From positions 1,922,001-1,986,000 of the forward strand of contig CM035306.1 of the NCBI GenBank assembly GCA_002900995.3: 64,000 nt of DNA, given 5' to 3'. The position numbers and the translations under genes are program-made. Positions 21,842-34,300 of this stretch are shown here, piece by piece; within the stretch, counting starts at the first letter, position 1; each line of letters begins with the position of its first letter. Under the pieces are notes generated by a model. That model had not been told where the DNA came from, did not search any database, and saw only the letters and a program-made list of their open reading frames with translations. This stretch comes from Ganoderma boninense (taxonomy: Eukaryota; Basidiomycota; Agaricomycetes; Polyporales; Polyporaceae).

Positions 21842-24800
21842 ATGCCTCTCCGGCGCCGGTCTACCGTCCCATATGCGTATAATCCGGGAAACCTGTGCTA
21901 TGGACAAGATAGAACCGGATGGCAGGCAACGTGGGCTCCTCCGAACCACCATTACAGTTGTAAGTCGCTCTGATATCACCGCCTGGCGTTCGCCGCCACA
22001 TCTCCCCCTCTCCCTTTTACATGATCCTCCTACCCCAGACGGCCCATCGCCTGCCCCTCAGCCTGCCCCTTATTATCCCCCGCCCCCGGGCCCACCACCT
22101 TCTCAGCCACAAGCGCCAACTCAGAACACTGTAATCTCGCCCGAAGATGACGTTCAGCGACTCTTCAATGTCTGCAAAGTCGGGCGCGGGAACGCTGAGT
22201 TGTTGCAAGAGGTTCTCGTCTATGCGAAACCTCAGGAGTTGAAGAACGACATCACGAAGGTACCGTGCCTGTGCTTTCTTTCACCGTCCAATTTTCGGGG
22301 GCCGATGGACGGACTTGCAGGAACTTGTCGGGAGGGCCCGCGCATCTCACGATCTTATCGGGTCGCAAATACCTTGGGCTACATCCGAGGCGGAGAAGTC
22401 CAGGCGAGCAGCACGCTCACCAGCACATACAACTGAGGAGCAGCTCTTGGAGTCGTTGCTCTCTGCCCATGGAGACCTCACAGAATGTCTCAAGATGCAC
22501 GGAGACCTTGAGCGGATCGCAATCGAACAGGAGGCCGAGGAGCGTAGGAAGACCGAGCGGTTGGTACGTTATTCTCTTGAATTCGGCATACACTTCATGT
22601 GGACCGAAAGAACCCCTCGCTATCCCGTAGATCGAGGCTCTCACTGTTGTTGCCGAGTATCAAGCATCCGCGGAAGAAGTCCCTCTTATAGAGTGGGTCT
22701 TCGCTACAGGCGATCCTGACCGTACGGGGAAGATCAATCCTCAGACTGCGACCCGAATATTCAGCGCATCCAACCTCCCCCCTGATGCACTCGCTAGAAT
22801 ATGGGAAATTGCTAGTGTGGACAGCAAGGACGGTCTGTTGGATAGACAGGGCGTTGGGGTTGCGTTGCGATTGATTGGGTATGCACAGAATGGTACTGTG
22901 GTGGCTGAAGGATTGGTCAAGCGACGTGAGTGTTCACTCTTTGCTTGATGCACAATGCTGACAATACCGCGCAGCGGGGCCCCTTGCGGCGTTGGAGAAC
23001 ATCTCACCCATCTCTTCTGAACCAATCGCAGGCCCCTCTTCCGGTGTGATACTTGGTGCTCTGCCCCCAATGACGTCGCACGACAAGGCGAAGTTTAAGA
23101 AGATCTTTAAGACATCAGGTGCACAGAACGGCATCTTGGAAGGTGAGCAGATATTATCCAGGCCTCTTATTCGACAGTGTGTTTCAACTACGTCTAGGTC
23201 AGAAAGCTACCGAGGTTTTCATGAAGTCGAAGCTGCCCCGGGATACCTTATTAGAGATTTGGTAAGAGACCCATTAATTGCGCTCTTTCCGAACCGACCT
23301 GTGATCGTTTTCAGGAACTTGGCCGATGTCCAGCGCCGCGGGTTCCTCGATCAAACCGATTTCACAGTCGCAATGTATCTTATTCAAGCACTGATGACTG
23401 GGAAGCTGGCATCTGTTCCCAATACGCTCCCTCAACATGTGTATGAGCAAGCCGGGCGCCAAAGCCCTGTACCAAACTCTACGCCGATCCATCCCAATCT
23501 TCCGCCCCCGCCCCCGGTGCATCCTACGAGATCAAACCTCCAACCTGCGCAATCGCCCGTCACTTTATCCCCGTTTGCCGACCCACCTCCTCGTCATCCA
23601 TCGAGCAGGATCGCTTCATCATCTAGACCGCCTTCTCCCCCATGGAAAGTCTCACCGGCCACAAAAGTGCAGGCTGACCATGTTTTCTCGACGTTGGATC
23701 CACGAAGTAAGGGCCGCGTGAAAGGCGAACGAGTACGGCAATATATCCAAGAGTCGGGACTGACCCCTCATGCCACTGGTCGAATATGGTATGTTATCTG
23801 GATCTCATGTTCAAACCCATTTCAAGCTAATTCATTTTGTTAAACGTCAAGGGATTTGGTCGACGTTGGCCATAAAGGTTTCCTGACCCGAGAAGAGTTC
23901 GCCGTAGCAATGCATCTCATCAAAACCAAGAAAGACGGACAACGACTGCCTCACTCTCTGCCACCAGGCATTCTCCCGAGTTCTTCTAGCGAAAACGATG
24001 ATGCTTACACTGGCAACGCACCTGAAGCGTCCCAGCATCTTCGACCAATCTCAGGACTGGCGGGGACATCACTCCACGCCCCATCCCTGAGCGAGGACCG
24101 GTCAAGACTGTCTGTAGTGTCTGTGGCAGCGCCTTCAGGTTTGCGTTCAGCGAGGAGCACCCCACATCTCTCCGCTCTCGCTTCACAACCGAGTACCACC
24201 CCATCCCTCGCTCCTTCGACGCCGTTTCCTATGTCGCCACTTCCCACAAATGTGATGACAACGACCTATATTCCATCTCAACCCACAAACCCCGAACAAT
24301 GGAACATTAAACCCGAGGAGAGGGCCAGATACGACAGATTCTTCGACCAGCTGGACACACAAAGGAAGGGCTATCTTTTATCTGACGTCGCCGTCCCGTT
24401 CTTTGGCCGCGCGAAGTTGCCGAACGATGTCATGGCAACTATCTGGTGAGTCCCCCGCTATGTGCCTGCCTTTCGTGTATAGGTAACAAGTTAGATGACA
24501 GGGATATGGCGGACTCTGAGCACGACGGCCAATTGACCCGAGACGACTTCGCTGTGGCTATGCACCTCATCCGCCAGAAGCTTGCAGGAAAGGAGCTGCC
24601 GACGCCTGCGCCTACGCTTGTGCAACCTGTAGCCTCACCCACCCCCTCTCGACCGTGTTCCACTGTCACACCTCCAAGACAAGCAAGTGTGCCTGCGGCA
24701 GGGGAGGCGTCATCCCCTAGGGCATCAGTCGCCTCTGAACAGATACCGCAGCAACCGCACCCCGATCCCACGACCGTCAGATTACCTGACGACGTAGACG

Positions 24801-24862
24801 ATGACCTACGCTCAGATACGCCTCCGCCACCGTATGAACTTATTGCTCCAGATGCTACGTAA
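21842..24862 (+). CDS. GAT-domain / four-EH-domain fusion protein with C-terminal PPxY
   Basis: Probable endocytic adaptor of roughly 850 residues. Exon 1 (21842-21959) begins MPLRRRSTVPYAYNPGN and is followed by exons 22039-22259, 22321-22563 and 22631-22925. Residues 70-190 form a GAT three-helix bundle of the LSB5/TOM1/GGA type (LLQEVLVYAKPQELKNDITK, SQIPWATSEAEKSRR, TTEEQLLESLLSAHGDL). An in-phase 67-nt intron joins ERRKTERL to IEALTVVAEYQ and the first EH domain (DPDRTGKINP, ARIWEIA). EH2 (SHDKAKFKKIF, EIWNLADVQRRGFLDQTDF), a Pro-rich linker, EH3 (HVFSTLDPRSKG, RIWDLVDVGHKGFL) and EH4 (RFFDQLDTQRKGYL, TIWDMADSEHDGQL) follow. The end, TPPPPYELIAPDAT, holds a PPPY site of the kind bound by Rsp5/NEDD4 WW domains. 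EH domains bind NPF peptides and GAT domains bind ubiquitin or Arf, so a cargo-to-coat role is likely. There is no VHS, coiled coil or UBA. Confidence 0.8.
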
Positions 24863-25321
24863 CATCTAGACATTATTTACTAATCATCAGACTTTGGTAT
24901 CAAGTTTGGGAGCATCAGGACTAGTATTATTTGTAGGATATCAGTGAAGTGTATTGGTATCTGAAGCACACACGCCATCTCTACGTCGACGCTGACCATT
25001 TATTCCGCCTCTAAGAATAATAGTATTACATCTTCCCAGTTCTTGGACAGACGTAAGGTCAGGAGACAACAATTGGTGAGCGCTCAGTATCCTGAGCACG
25101 CCCTTTACGTAAAAACATGAAGCTTCAGAAAAACGAGGCAGGACGTTGGAGCGCTGGGGTAAGACAATTAGGAGGGTCATGGGGAAGAACGTAGAGCTTC
25201 CCTTGAACAGGCACTGAGCCCAGTGCGGAGGTGCAACGCAGGGCGAGCGAGGCGACGTTGACGAAGGACGGAAGGAGGCAGGGGCGCGCGGCAGGCTCAC
25301 GTTTGTGCCAAACAGGTCACG
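24863..25321. other. Intergenic: 3' flank of GAT-EH gene, striatin promoter
   Basis: About 460 bp between two + strand genes. Nothing recognised beyond short frames; the last 100 bp before the striatin ATG are GC-rich. Confidence 0.4.
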
Positions 25322-28208
25322 ATGATCAACGGCGCGGCTCTGCGAATCAACTCTGCACCTCCACCACAAAACTCCCTCCCTCACCACTCCATCCAAATAC
25401 CCATGTTGGGCTCGCTCGCCGCCCCCAACAAGCCTCCGCCAGGCCAGCAGCAGCAGCAACCTCAACTCCCTCAGCAACAACAAGGCCCGCAGACATCAGA
25501 AATCCCGCTTCCCCCTCAGAGCGGCCAAGACTACACGCTCTCCAATGTCCTCCACTTCCTCCAGACCGAATGGCGACGATACGAACGCGATAGAAATGAG
25601 TGGGAGATCGAGAGAGCGGAGATGCGAGTGAGTTCTGTTCCTGTATGCTGTCAAGGCCGTGTCCCTCATTATGCGCGTCCACAAGGCTCGCATTGCTCTC
25701 CTTGAGGGCGAACGTCGCTCCTTCGACAATGTGAAGCTTGATTTGATGCGCCGCATTAAGATGCTCGAGTATGCACTCAGGGTCGAACGGTACGTGTCGC
25801 TCTACTCCTCTCGCTGGCTTTGTACCTGGGCGCGACATTGACGTGTCGCGTCGCCAGCTCCAAACAGCTCGTCCCGCCCGCCACCGCATCTGTGCCCCCG
25901 GCAAAGCTCGCAACGCTGCAGTCCCAGATTGCTCTTACATCCCACAAAGACGACGCGAGTAGTGGCAGCTCGCCGCGTAGCGAGGGTACGTGGTCGTGCG
26001 ACGGTCGTTGGTCAACATTGTTCATTTTACCACAGATTCACCACTGCCCCCCGACCGCATGTCTATTGGCTCTATGCCTAACGGGGCTGCGTCGGGCGGA
26101 CCTCCCAGCCGTACGCAGACTTGGATAAGCGGCACGGCTTGGACGGGCGTGAACCCCAACACTGCTACGGTCGGGACCATGGGTAAACCCCCTCCAGGTC
26201 GGGACCCGAAGAGCAGGGCACGGAGTAGGGACTTCTTGAAACAGTATGTGTTCAATTTTTATCTCTGGTGACTTCCAGGCTAGAGCGCGTCATAGGTGCT
26301 TGCAAGAAGTCTCGTATCTCACGTCCCCGCAAGCCATGAACCCACTCCCTAACCGACCCCTTCTGGCCAACTCCAACGTTCCCCTCCAGTTGCCGAATGT
26401 ACCCCCGTTTGATCAAATGGCATACAATGGCCGTCCGCGGAAAGCTATGCCAGATGTAGGCAAAGAATACCCTATGCTCAATGGCATGGCTTTGATGTCC
26501 GGTCCTTCTACCGCACCCGCTGCCCCGCAGACGAACCCTCTTGAACGTCCTGGCCTTGGAGGACCGGGTCTGCTGGGACAGCAAGCAGGACAGCCACAGC
26601 AGGGTCTTGGGCAGCAGGTGCAGCAGCAACAGCCGCAGCAACTGCAACCTCTGCAGTTCCCAGGTGAAGGGAAAGATAGGGAGGAGCCTGAACAGCCCCT
26701 CTCGGACGAGGGTGACTGGAAAGAGAGGTTCCGGTTATCGCAGGAGGGCTCGGAGCAAGCACGCCACCAACTCAATAACACGATTACTGGTGCTGGCGCG
26801 TGGGAGAGACGTGCACGGGAGGAGGACGAGGATGGGAAGGACGAGGATGGAGAGGTTGACGATGACGACGCAAGTGTCATCAGCGATGGAGAGAGCACGA
26901 AGGTGTGGAAGGCGAAGAGGACACTCAGGAAGTCAGTCTCAGTCTCTGTTTCGTGACCGGCGTTCTAGAGCGCATCTCTCTCGAAACCTTTCGGGGACTA
27001 ACTTATTCTCTAGTCACCTCGACGCTGTCCGTGCGCTGGCCTTCCACCCGTCGGAGCTCTGTCTCGCGAGTGCAGGCGACGACAACACCGTCAAGATATG
27101 GCGGGTTGACGTCGCTAGCCTTGCTTCCTCCGCGTGCGTAAAAATCCACAGCAAAAACCTTTTCTCCTCGTGAGACTGAGTTTAATTACAGATCAAGACC
27201 CACAACGGAGGTCGAGCCCCAGCTTACGCTCCGCGGGCACTCAGCAGCGATCACTCGCTTGGTCCACTCACCCTCCAAGGGGCTGTTGTATTCCGCCTCC
27301 ATGGACTCGTCGATCCGGATTTGGGCATTACCTTCCCCCGCGCACACAACGTACGCGCCATACGACTCTACGCGGGCACGGGGCGAGCTAATCGGCCACA
27401 CGGACGCGGTGTGGGACTTGGCGCTGGCGCGCGACGAGAGCACGCTCATCAGTTGTGGCGCAGAGGGCCTGGTCAAGGTTTGGGACGTGTCAGGACCCTC
27501 TGGCGGGGGCTCGCTGAAGCTGTCGTGGTCGCATGAGGGCCTCGAGACGTCCCATGACTTGGGCCCTGAGGGCGACTTACCCGGCGCAACCGCCATCGAG
27601 GCCATCAAGACGGACCTGAAGAAGGTTGCGGTAGCGTATCAAAACGCGGTGATCAAGATCTTCGACATCGAAACGGGGAAGGAGCTGTCGAAGTTCCAGA
27701 TCGACCCCGTTGAAGGCGGTGAGTTCGCAGTATACTGTATGTGACACAGTACTGACGAAGCAGGAGCAGACGACTCTATTTCCGCTCAGACGAACAGCAT
27801 TGTGTCACATCCCACGATGCCGCTGCTTATTACCGGACACGAGGACAAGCATATTCGTATCTTCGACATCGTCACCGGTTTGTGCTTCCATTGTCTGATG
27901 GCAGGGAACTCCGTTGATCATGCCCTGATCATACAGGCCAGTGCACGCACTCGATGCTTGCACACCTCGACGCCGTCACGTCATTGTCGATCGACGCAGC
28001 GGGTTTCGCGCTTGTGTCTGGCAGCCACGACTGCTCGGTGCGCTTCTGGGACATTCTCGGATCTCGCGCCTGTATCCAGGAAAACACAAGCCACCGAGAA
28101 AAGGCACGCGAGGGCGTGCTCGACGTGGAGTTCCACCCCTCGCTCCCCATCATGGCGAGCGCAGGCGCGGATGGCGTGGTGAAGTTGTACGCTTCGTCCA
28201 CGTCATGA
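25322..28208 (+). CDS. Striatin homologue, STRIPAK scaffold (PRO11/Far8 type)
   Basis: Regulatory B''' subunit of PP2A and scaffold of the STRIPAK complex, which controls cell fusion and fruiting-body development in filamentous fungi. Start at 25322 (MINGAALRINSAPPPQ). A Gln/Pro-rich stretch precedes the caveolin-binding and coiled-coil region YTLSNVLHFLQTEWRRYERD, EIERAEMRARIALLEGERRS and LDLMRRIKMLEYALR, which is the family signature. The middle is disordered, with Gln runs (26600-26650) and an acidic segment (EEDEDGKDEDGE). C-terminal WD40 repeats include HLDAVRALAFHPSELCLASA, DNTVKIWRVD, GHTDAVWDLALARDESTLIS, PTMPLLITGHEDKHIRIFD, SGSHDCSVRFWDIL and FHPSLPIMASAGADGVVKLY. Introns interrupt the WD region at about 26935, 27136, 27718 and 27880. 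The protein ends ASSTS. Confidence 0.93.
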
Positions 28209-28585
28209 TGCACGTTTCCTTGGGTTGTTCCGGCTTGTCGCACAGGTTGCACAGTGCACGTGGACTGTTTTCGCGTTCTACCGCCAGCTGTGGTTAAAGG
28301 ATCGCTCATGCTCGTTGATATAGTTGTAGACGCTCCACGTTGTGCCTCTGCAGGTTGTTCATTTCGTTATTTCCTGCTTTCCTGTACACTCATATACCTC
28401 ACTATGACCTTACGAGCGCATAATGGTATTGTCATGGAATGGAGCCCGATGTACATCAACGGGCATGTTCCGTGCAGGAAAGCAGATGTATATGTATTGA
28501 GGTAAAAAAGAGGGAGACGGCGTATTGATACAGTGGCTATTGCTACAGTTAGGTGTTCGAGCCAGTTCGTGAGTCTATGATACAT
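28209..28585. other. Convergent 3' flanks, striatin / PDE
   Basis: 377 bp between two convergent genes, enough only for the two 3' UTRs. It contains a TATACCTCACTATGA-type AT-rich patch. No coding frame supported. Confidence 0.4.
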
Positions 28586-30089
28586 TCATTGCGGTAGATT
28601 GTCTATCGGATGGAAGCGGTGTCCCTGGTTATAATTCTGCCGGTCTGTCAGTACCGTTCCAGTGCCGCAAGGAGCTTGTAAACACATACTGATCTCCATG
28701 CCCTGTTCGACAGCGACGATCTCGGCACCCAGACCCTTTGCATCGACTAATTCCCGCACCTGGCCGGCGATCACCTTGTGTATGGGCGCCTCGAAGTTTC
28801 CCAGCAAGTCGTCCTTGCAATGGATAATGTAGACGCGAAGGCCGGTCAGCGAGCCCCGCAGGTCGGGCATGGACTCTGCGTTGCGCCGTTTCTTCTTCCG
28901 GGCCCCGCCGCCGCCGTTGGAACCCTCCTGGAGGCGCGCTCGCTGTCGCGAGCCAACCACCTCCACGGCCAGGGCACACAGTTCCTGCGTCAAGTGCTCG
29001 GGACTCAGGTGCCCGTAGAGCAACTCATCCGCGCGCCCGGAAGGGTAGGAGCACTCGATGAAGATGGCAGAGAGTGTGTCGGGGATCTTCGGGGCGGCCG
29101 CGCGCCAAATCTCTTGGTTTCGGGGGTCCTGAGAGACGGAGTCTGGCTCAACATCGCCGAAGAACAGGAACTCTCGGGAGCTTGGATCGTGTCGGACGAA
29201 GTATGCGGTGCAGGGGTATGTGTGGCCAGGAGCGCGCTGGCCGTGGCTTATGGGCATCATCCGTACAGAGATGTCGCGTGCCACGGGGGAGTACACCTCC
29301 TCGAGTGGTAGCCTACTTGGCGGTTAGACGCGTGATTTCTTTTGAAGGTGAGGGTGAACTGGGAGAGACATACGGAGCGAAAAGCAGGCAGCTTCCGGGC
29401 TCTTCCGCATCGGCCCAGCTCGCCAACTTGGGCCACACTTCACCTGCAAAAATTGTTGACACGCTTTCCAACGTCTCCTTGGCGCCGAAGACGCGTTTTG
29501 GGGGACCCTGTGCAGACCCCGCTGATAGGACCAAACCGTTGACATGGTCTAAATGAGCGTGAGTAACGAGGTAGCACCTGAGTGATACATGAATTTGAGT
29601 GAGTAGGGAGCGGAAGCATGGAGGGCGTGAACTCACTGTATGCGAGAATAGACCTCGGCCGCGGTGGTTAGCGACGCCTCAGCCCCCGATTCGCCCGAAG
29701 GCTTAGACGTGAATAAGTTTGGGCGAGACTCCAGCAACCTCGATATGGCCCCGAGCCCCGAGCCTAGGTCGGGAAGACGAGCGGTGGAATGGGCACGAAA
29801 CCTACGCGGGAGCGAAAACGAACACGTACCGCCTTCGAGGGCAACCATGCCGTCCTCCCACTTGGCGTCGCCGCTCTTGAACAAATAACTATCCACGACG
29901 CGTAGGTTAGCCACACCTGTGGTTCGCGCCGCACAGGCCGAGACGGGGGTACTCACAAGGATAAATTATCTTCTTTCGGGCCACCCCCTTCGCGTCGCAC
30001 GTCAGACCCACGTCGCGAGCCGATCGCACCAGCACTCCGGAAGAGCACCACTCACCGCAGCCCACTGCTACCATATCGAACGTCGCCAT
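28586..30089 (-). CDS. PDE1: Class II cyclic-nucleotide phosphodiesterase (PDE1 type)
   Basis: Low-affinity cAMP phosphodiesterase of the metallo-beta-lactamase-like class II. Start at 30089: MATFDMVAVGCGGGPKEDNL, spliced to YLFKSGDAKWEDGMVALEGG, SGLGAISRLLE, then the metal site in YLVTHAHLDHVNGLVLS (HxHxDH), VFGAKETLE, PISHGQ, YFVRHDPSSREFLFFGDVEP, IFIECSYPSGRADELLYGHL and RVYIIHCKDDLLGN. The final exon (joined at EGMEI-N) reads RQNYNQGHRFHPIDNLPQ. The second exon is only 31 nt. The family lowers cAMP to end glucose and mating signals; a Lys/Arg run (GARKKKRRN) in the middle could be a nuclear signal or an exposed loop. Convergent with striatin. Confidence 0.92.
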
Positions 30090-31342
30090 CGGGCCGCCAA
30101 AATGGAGAGTTCTGATTCTCTGCGCAGATATGGATTCGCGGGAAGCGCTTGAAGGAGCGTCGTGTCGGTTGCCGGAACCAGGCTGGCGGCGCGCCGCTAT
30201 ATAGTGCCGCACCGGGAGGCGAGGCGAGGCGTGTGTGATCGTACAGCCGGCGTAGCCCAGGAATGGCGACGGGTGGGTGGACAGATGCCAGGTGCCAGGT
30301 GCAGTCAGCGACGAGTGGGTTACCGTGACCGACCAGTCAAGCGGGCTGTGAACGCGGCGACCTCTGGCCTGTCCGGGGCGGGTGGGGGGCGAGGAAGGAG
30401 GAAGGGTGCGGTGAACTCGATCTATTTATCAGCGCAGCACAGTGGGTTGGGGTGCCTCGGACCTTTGTGGGGGGGCGAGGTTAGACGTTGGGCCTCTGAC
30501 GAGGATCGCGGTGATTGGAGGACGGTGGGAGAGAACAATCCGGATGGGCTCCCCGTCTCAGACGGCCATTCACAGAGCGACGCTGCGAGTCACTCGTCAG
30601 ACACCAAGCCGCGACCGCCAGCGGTGCTGTCCGCGATGACAATGGTCGTTTATGCCCAATCCGTCGACGCCCCCACACGGCCATCCCTAGGCCTCGGACA
30701 GCCTCGCCGAAGGCCTCGAGGCTTTTCAGCTTCATCGACCACGGCCCAAGTGCTGCAGCGCCGAGTATCCGATCGCGAAACAATGTTCCCAGAGGGGTGC
30801 AGTGGAGAAAACAAACGTCCACGCGCTCACCGAAACTCCGCGAAGCAGACACGGCCGCGGATATTATAGGGGGCGCTGCACTCGGGCAGTGCACAGGTCC
30901 CGAGTCCGTCGTGAGGAGAACAAGATAACATTGGCAGACAGGGGTTAGTGTACGTACTCCCGTTGTGTAACCTGCGAAGCCCGACACGAGACCCAAAGCC
31001 GTGCTGTGGCACGTTTATCGCGCGTGGTCGACGCGTGCTACTGCAAGCGAGAACAAGGAAAAGCAGTCAACGTTTCAACGAGCGTCCAGGGTTCCATTCC
31101 ACTCCACTGGGATCGGAATAATAGCGTATTACCTAGTTTGGACTGCGAAACGGAAGTATTCTGGGAGTAGGGCAAATAAGAGGGGCGCATACTAAGCGTA
31201 TCCAAACGAGGGGTGACGGAGGAGGACGAGAACGAGCGACGCATACATCGGGTGCTCTTCCGAGGTCGTAAAAGGGTCAAATCATTCACAGGCATGAAAA
31301 ACGGGGGAGCGAAAAAAATCGAGTCCGAACGTCGCAGACAGA
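30090..31342. other. 1.25 kb without a recognisable gene
   Basis: Holds the PDE promoter on the left and the EDE1 3' flank on the right. A + frame from 30162 to 30869 (235 codons) is Arg/Gly-rich, lacks any domain and overlaps equally open frames on the other strand, so I do not call it. Confidence 0.4.
30197..30204 (-). promoter_or_regulatory. TATA-like box of the PDE gene
   Basis: CTATATAG, palindromic, sits about 108 bp upstream of the PDE start codon inside GC-rich DNA. Position and contrast with surroundings suggest a TATA element; no experimental support. Confidence 0.4.
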
Positions 31343-34300
31343 TTATTGTGCACCTGTGGGGGGTCTCCGTCAGCATCCCAGGGGTTCGATAACGGTCAAG
31401 ATATCGGATGAGGACATACCTAGTAAGCTATTCAGGGCCCTCTGAACATCGTACCCGTGCTCCTCGAGCGCAGCAACCGCTTGCGTCCTGCTGAAGCCCA
31501 TGCCACACAGCGTCTTCACCGCCTCCACGTCATCTTCGACCGCAGGTGTCGGGTCCTCCACGATCGGCTGCGGAACAAGCGCCGGCATTGGCGGCGCATC
31601 CTTTTCTTTCTTCTTCCTTCCAAACGGCAAGCGAATCTGAAAGATGCCTTGGTCAGTGCTTTGTCAGAACGTCACCCCTAGCGACTTTGACTCACGCTGA
31701 GTCTGTTATGCCTTGTTGCAGCAGCCTTCTCTTTGGAATCGGCAGTTGTCGGGCGCGGTTTCGGCGATGAATGGCGCGGAGGGGGAGAGGCGTGGCGAGG
31801 CGGCGGCGACGTGTGGCGTACCGACGGTGAAGATGATCGCCTCTCACCAGGCTGGGTCGAGCTCGAGCCCCGAGGGGACGCCAGGGGGGAGGACGTGGGG
31901 AATGGCTGCTGCTGGGCGAGGAACGGTTGCTGAGCAGCCTTCACTGGGGGCTGTTGGGCAGCTGCGGGTGGGAGGGATGATACGGTGCTGAACGAACTGT
32001 CAAGAGCCAACGCCTCGTCGTTGCCTCCGAATGCGTCCTCAAATGAGAAGCCACTGCCCGTGCCATTAGCCCGCGAGGAAGCGCGCACAGCCGAGTCCTG
32101 TGCTGCGTGAGGGGCAGCCCCGAATGCATCGTCGAACGACAGAGCATTTGAGGACTGGGCGGGTATTGCAGCAGCGACCTGAGGGAACGACGGGACCGTG
32201 GAGGCGGACGCAGGGGCTGGTACAGGCACTGCAGGTGCAGCAGCCGGCAGTGCGCTGGTGCCGAATACATCATCGAAGCTAGTCCCCTTTGTAGGAGGGG
32301 GAGTAGCAGCAGCAGCAGCTGTAGGTGCGGGCGGAAATGCAGCGTTCGCGACAGGAGCAGCGGTGGTAGGTTGGGTAGGCTGAGCTGCAGTGGCCGCCGC
32401 AAAGTCGAAGTTGTCGTCGAACGCCGAATCAAACCCCCCAAACCCCCCAGGGAACTGCGGCTCGGAAACACCGTCTGCGGTGGTAAGCTTGCCCAAGGCC
32501 TGGTCAAATTCATTAACACCTGGGGTAGCTGTGCCGTTGGCCTTCGGAGTAACGGTCTCGGGAACAGGTGCAGGTGCAGGAGCCTCCTTGGCTATAGCCG
32601 CGGTGTCGAATATGCTCTCGAAGTCGTTCCCTCCACTTGTGGCTGAGACTGAAGAGGTGGTTGCAGATAACGCCTGCGCAGTTTGCTCGTCGGCGGCGGG
32701 AATACCAAACGAATCATCGAAGGCCGAGGAGGTGGTGGACGTGGTAGCAATACCGTTGGTCTTGGCCTCCGCAGGCTCCATCAGGTTTGCCTTGACTGTA
32801 CTGAGTGGCTCATTGTCTTCGTCGTCACTGCTAGAATCGCTCTCTGACTCTTCAATCTCCTTGAGTTCGTGTGTCAAGTCCGTGTCACCCTCGCGCTCCA
32901 ACGGCTTGTCATCGAAAGTTGATGCTGAGAGATCACTGGAGATGGTGACGCTGCCATTGACAGGAAGCTCGTCCACCGCAGGGAAGCGTGCTGATGCCGA
33001 CGGTTCCTCGCTCATGGAAGGCGAAATAGTGTGCTCGGGGACAGTCGCTGTCGTGGGAGGTGTGGTAAACAAGTCAGTTTCCGCAGGGGAAACCATATCG
33101 ATAGATGTTGGGGTGCCGATGGCGAGCGGAGGAGGAACAGGCTGCTTAGGGGTACTCGGTTCGCGGATGTCAATCTGAGAAGGTTCTGCGGGAGCCTCGG
33201 ACGGTTGGTTAAATCCGAAGGGATCCTCTTCGGCCGGTTGTTCTTCAGCTGACGGGGCGGTAGTTGGCGTAGGAAGAGAGGAAGTCGTCACGAACGGAAG
33301 GAAGGGAGACTCCGGGCGTGGGCTGCTAGACATCGCCAACCTCTCGAAGGGATTCGTGCTTTTGGTGGTCGGAGGCGAGACGTCAGGGGAGGTCGGCTTC
33401 GAAACAGGCAGCGGTTGCGCAGCCGCGAAGGCTAGGTCAGGGGTACCTGTGATGGTGCTATGTCCGTTAGTGAGTGCTGCAGGGGTCTGCTTCTCGAGCT
33501 CGGCCTCCGCAGCCTCGCGTTGACTAGTAATACCCTGCAGCTCTGCCGTCGCCTCCTCCAGCTCCTTGTCGGCCTTCGTCTTCTCCGCCTCCCTCGTCGC
33601 AAGCTGTTTCTTGGCGATAGCCAGTAGACCCTTCTGCTGCTTAGCCTCCTTGCGGAGCTTCTCCAACTCGGCCTTCGTGCCCTCAATCAAAGTGCCCGTC
33701 TCGGACATCTTGCGTTGCAAGTCGCGGACTTCCTCCCTCTCACGCATAAGCGAGCCCTCAATCTCTGCTTTCTCGACCTTGGTGGCACTGAGGTCACTCT
33801 CCGCGCTAATCAAATGCTCTCGTGTCTTCTGGATATCTGCGGCCTGGGTCGCATAACGCTCCTTGAGGGCACTGAGCAACTTGGTTTCGGTGTCGTATGC
33901 AGCTTTTGCAGACGACAACTGAGTCTGCAAGCTTGAGAGGAGCGCCGCTTGCTCCGTGAGCTGACGTTCAAGGGAGGCTCGTTCAGTCTTCGCGGTCTCC
34001 AACGATCGGTTGGTGGAACCGAGCTGGTTCTTGACGTTGCCAATTTCTGCAGACTGGTCATGAAGTTGAGCCGAGGTCGCATGGGGCTCGTCATCGTCGC
34101 CAAGCAAATCTCTGTGAGGAGCTGACACAACTGGGAATGACATGAACACCATGAAGGTAAGTCAGACAGCTACTTAACGCACCAGCGTTTGCACCAAAGG
34201 GACTGCCTCCGAATGGATCAGAAACAACGGGGGGTGGAGCACGAGGAGGAGGCGACATGGTGGGAGTCGGACGATTCGACAATATTCCAGTACTCTGCAT

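Noticed and set aside
22564..22719. Separate GAT gene ending at 22719
   Set aside because: The tail (YSLEFGIHFMWTER and onwards) comes from reading through a 67-nt GT-AG intron and then the EH1 exon out of frame. Splicing gives a clean in-frame join.
30162..30869. 235-codon + frame between PDE and EDE1
   Set aside because: Arg/Gly-rich, no domain, similar-length frames on the opposite strand; looks like GC-rich promoter DNA.
32390..33178. 262-codon + frame, and 37526-38332 and 38360-39076 on +
   Set aside because: Antisense to the low-complexity parts of EDE1 and the nucleoporin. Gly/Val/Ala-rich translations mirror Ala/Pro/Ser codons on the real strand.
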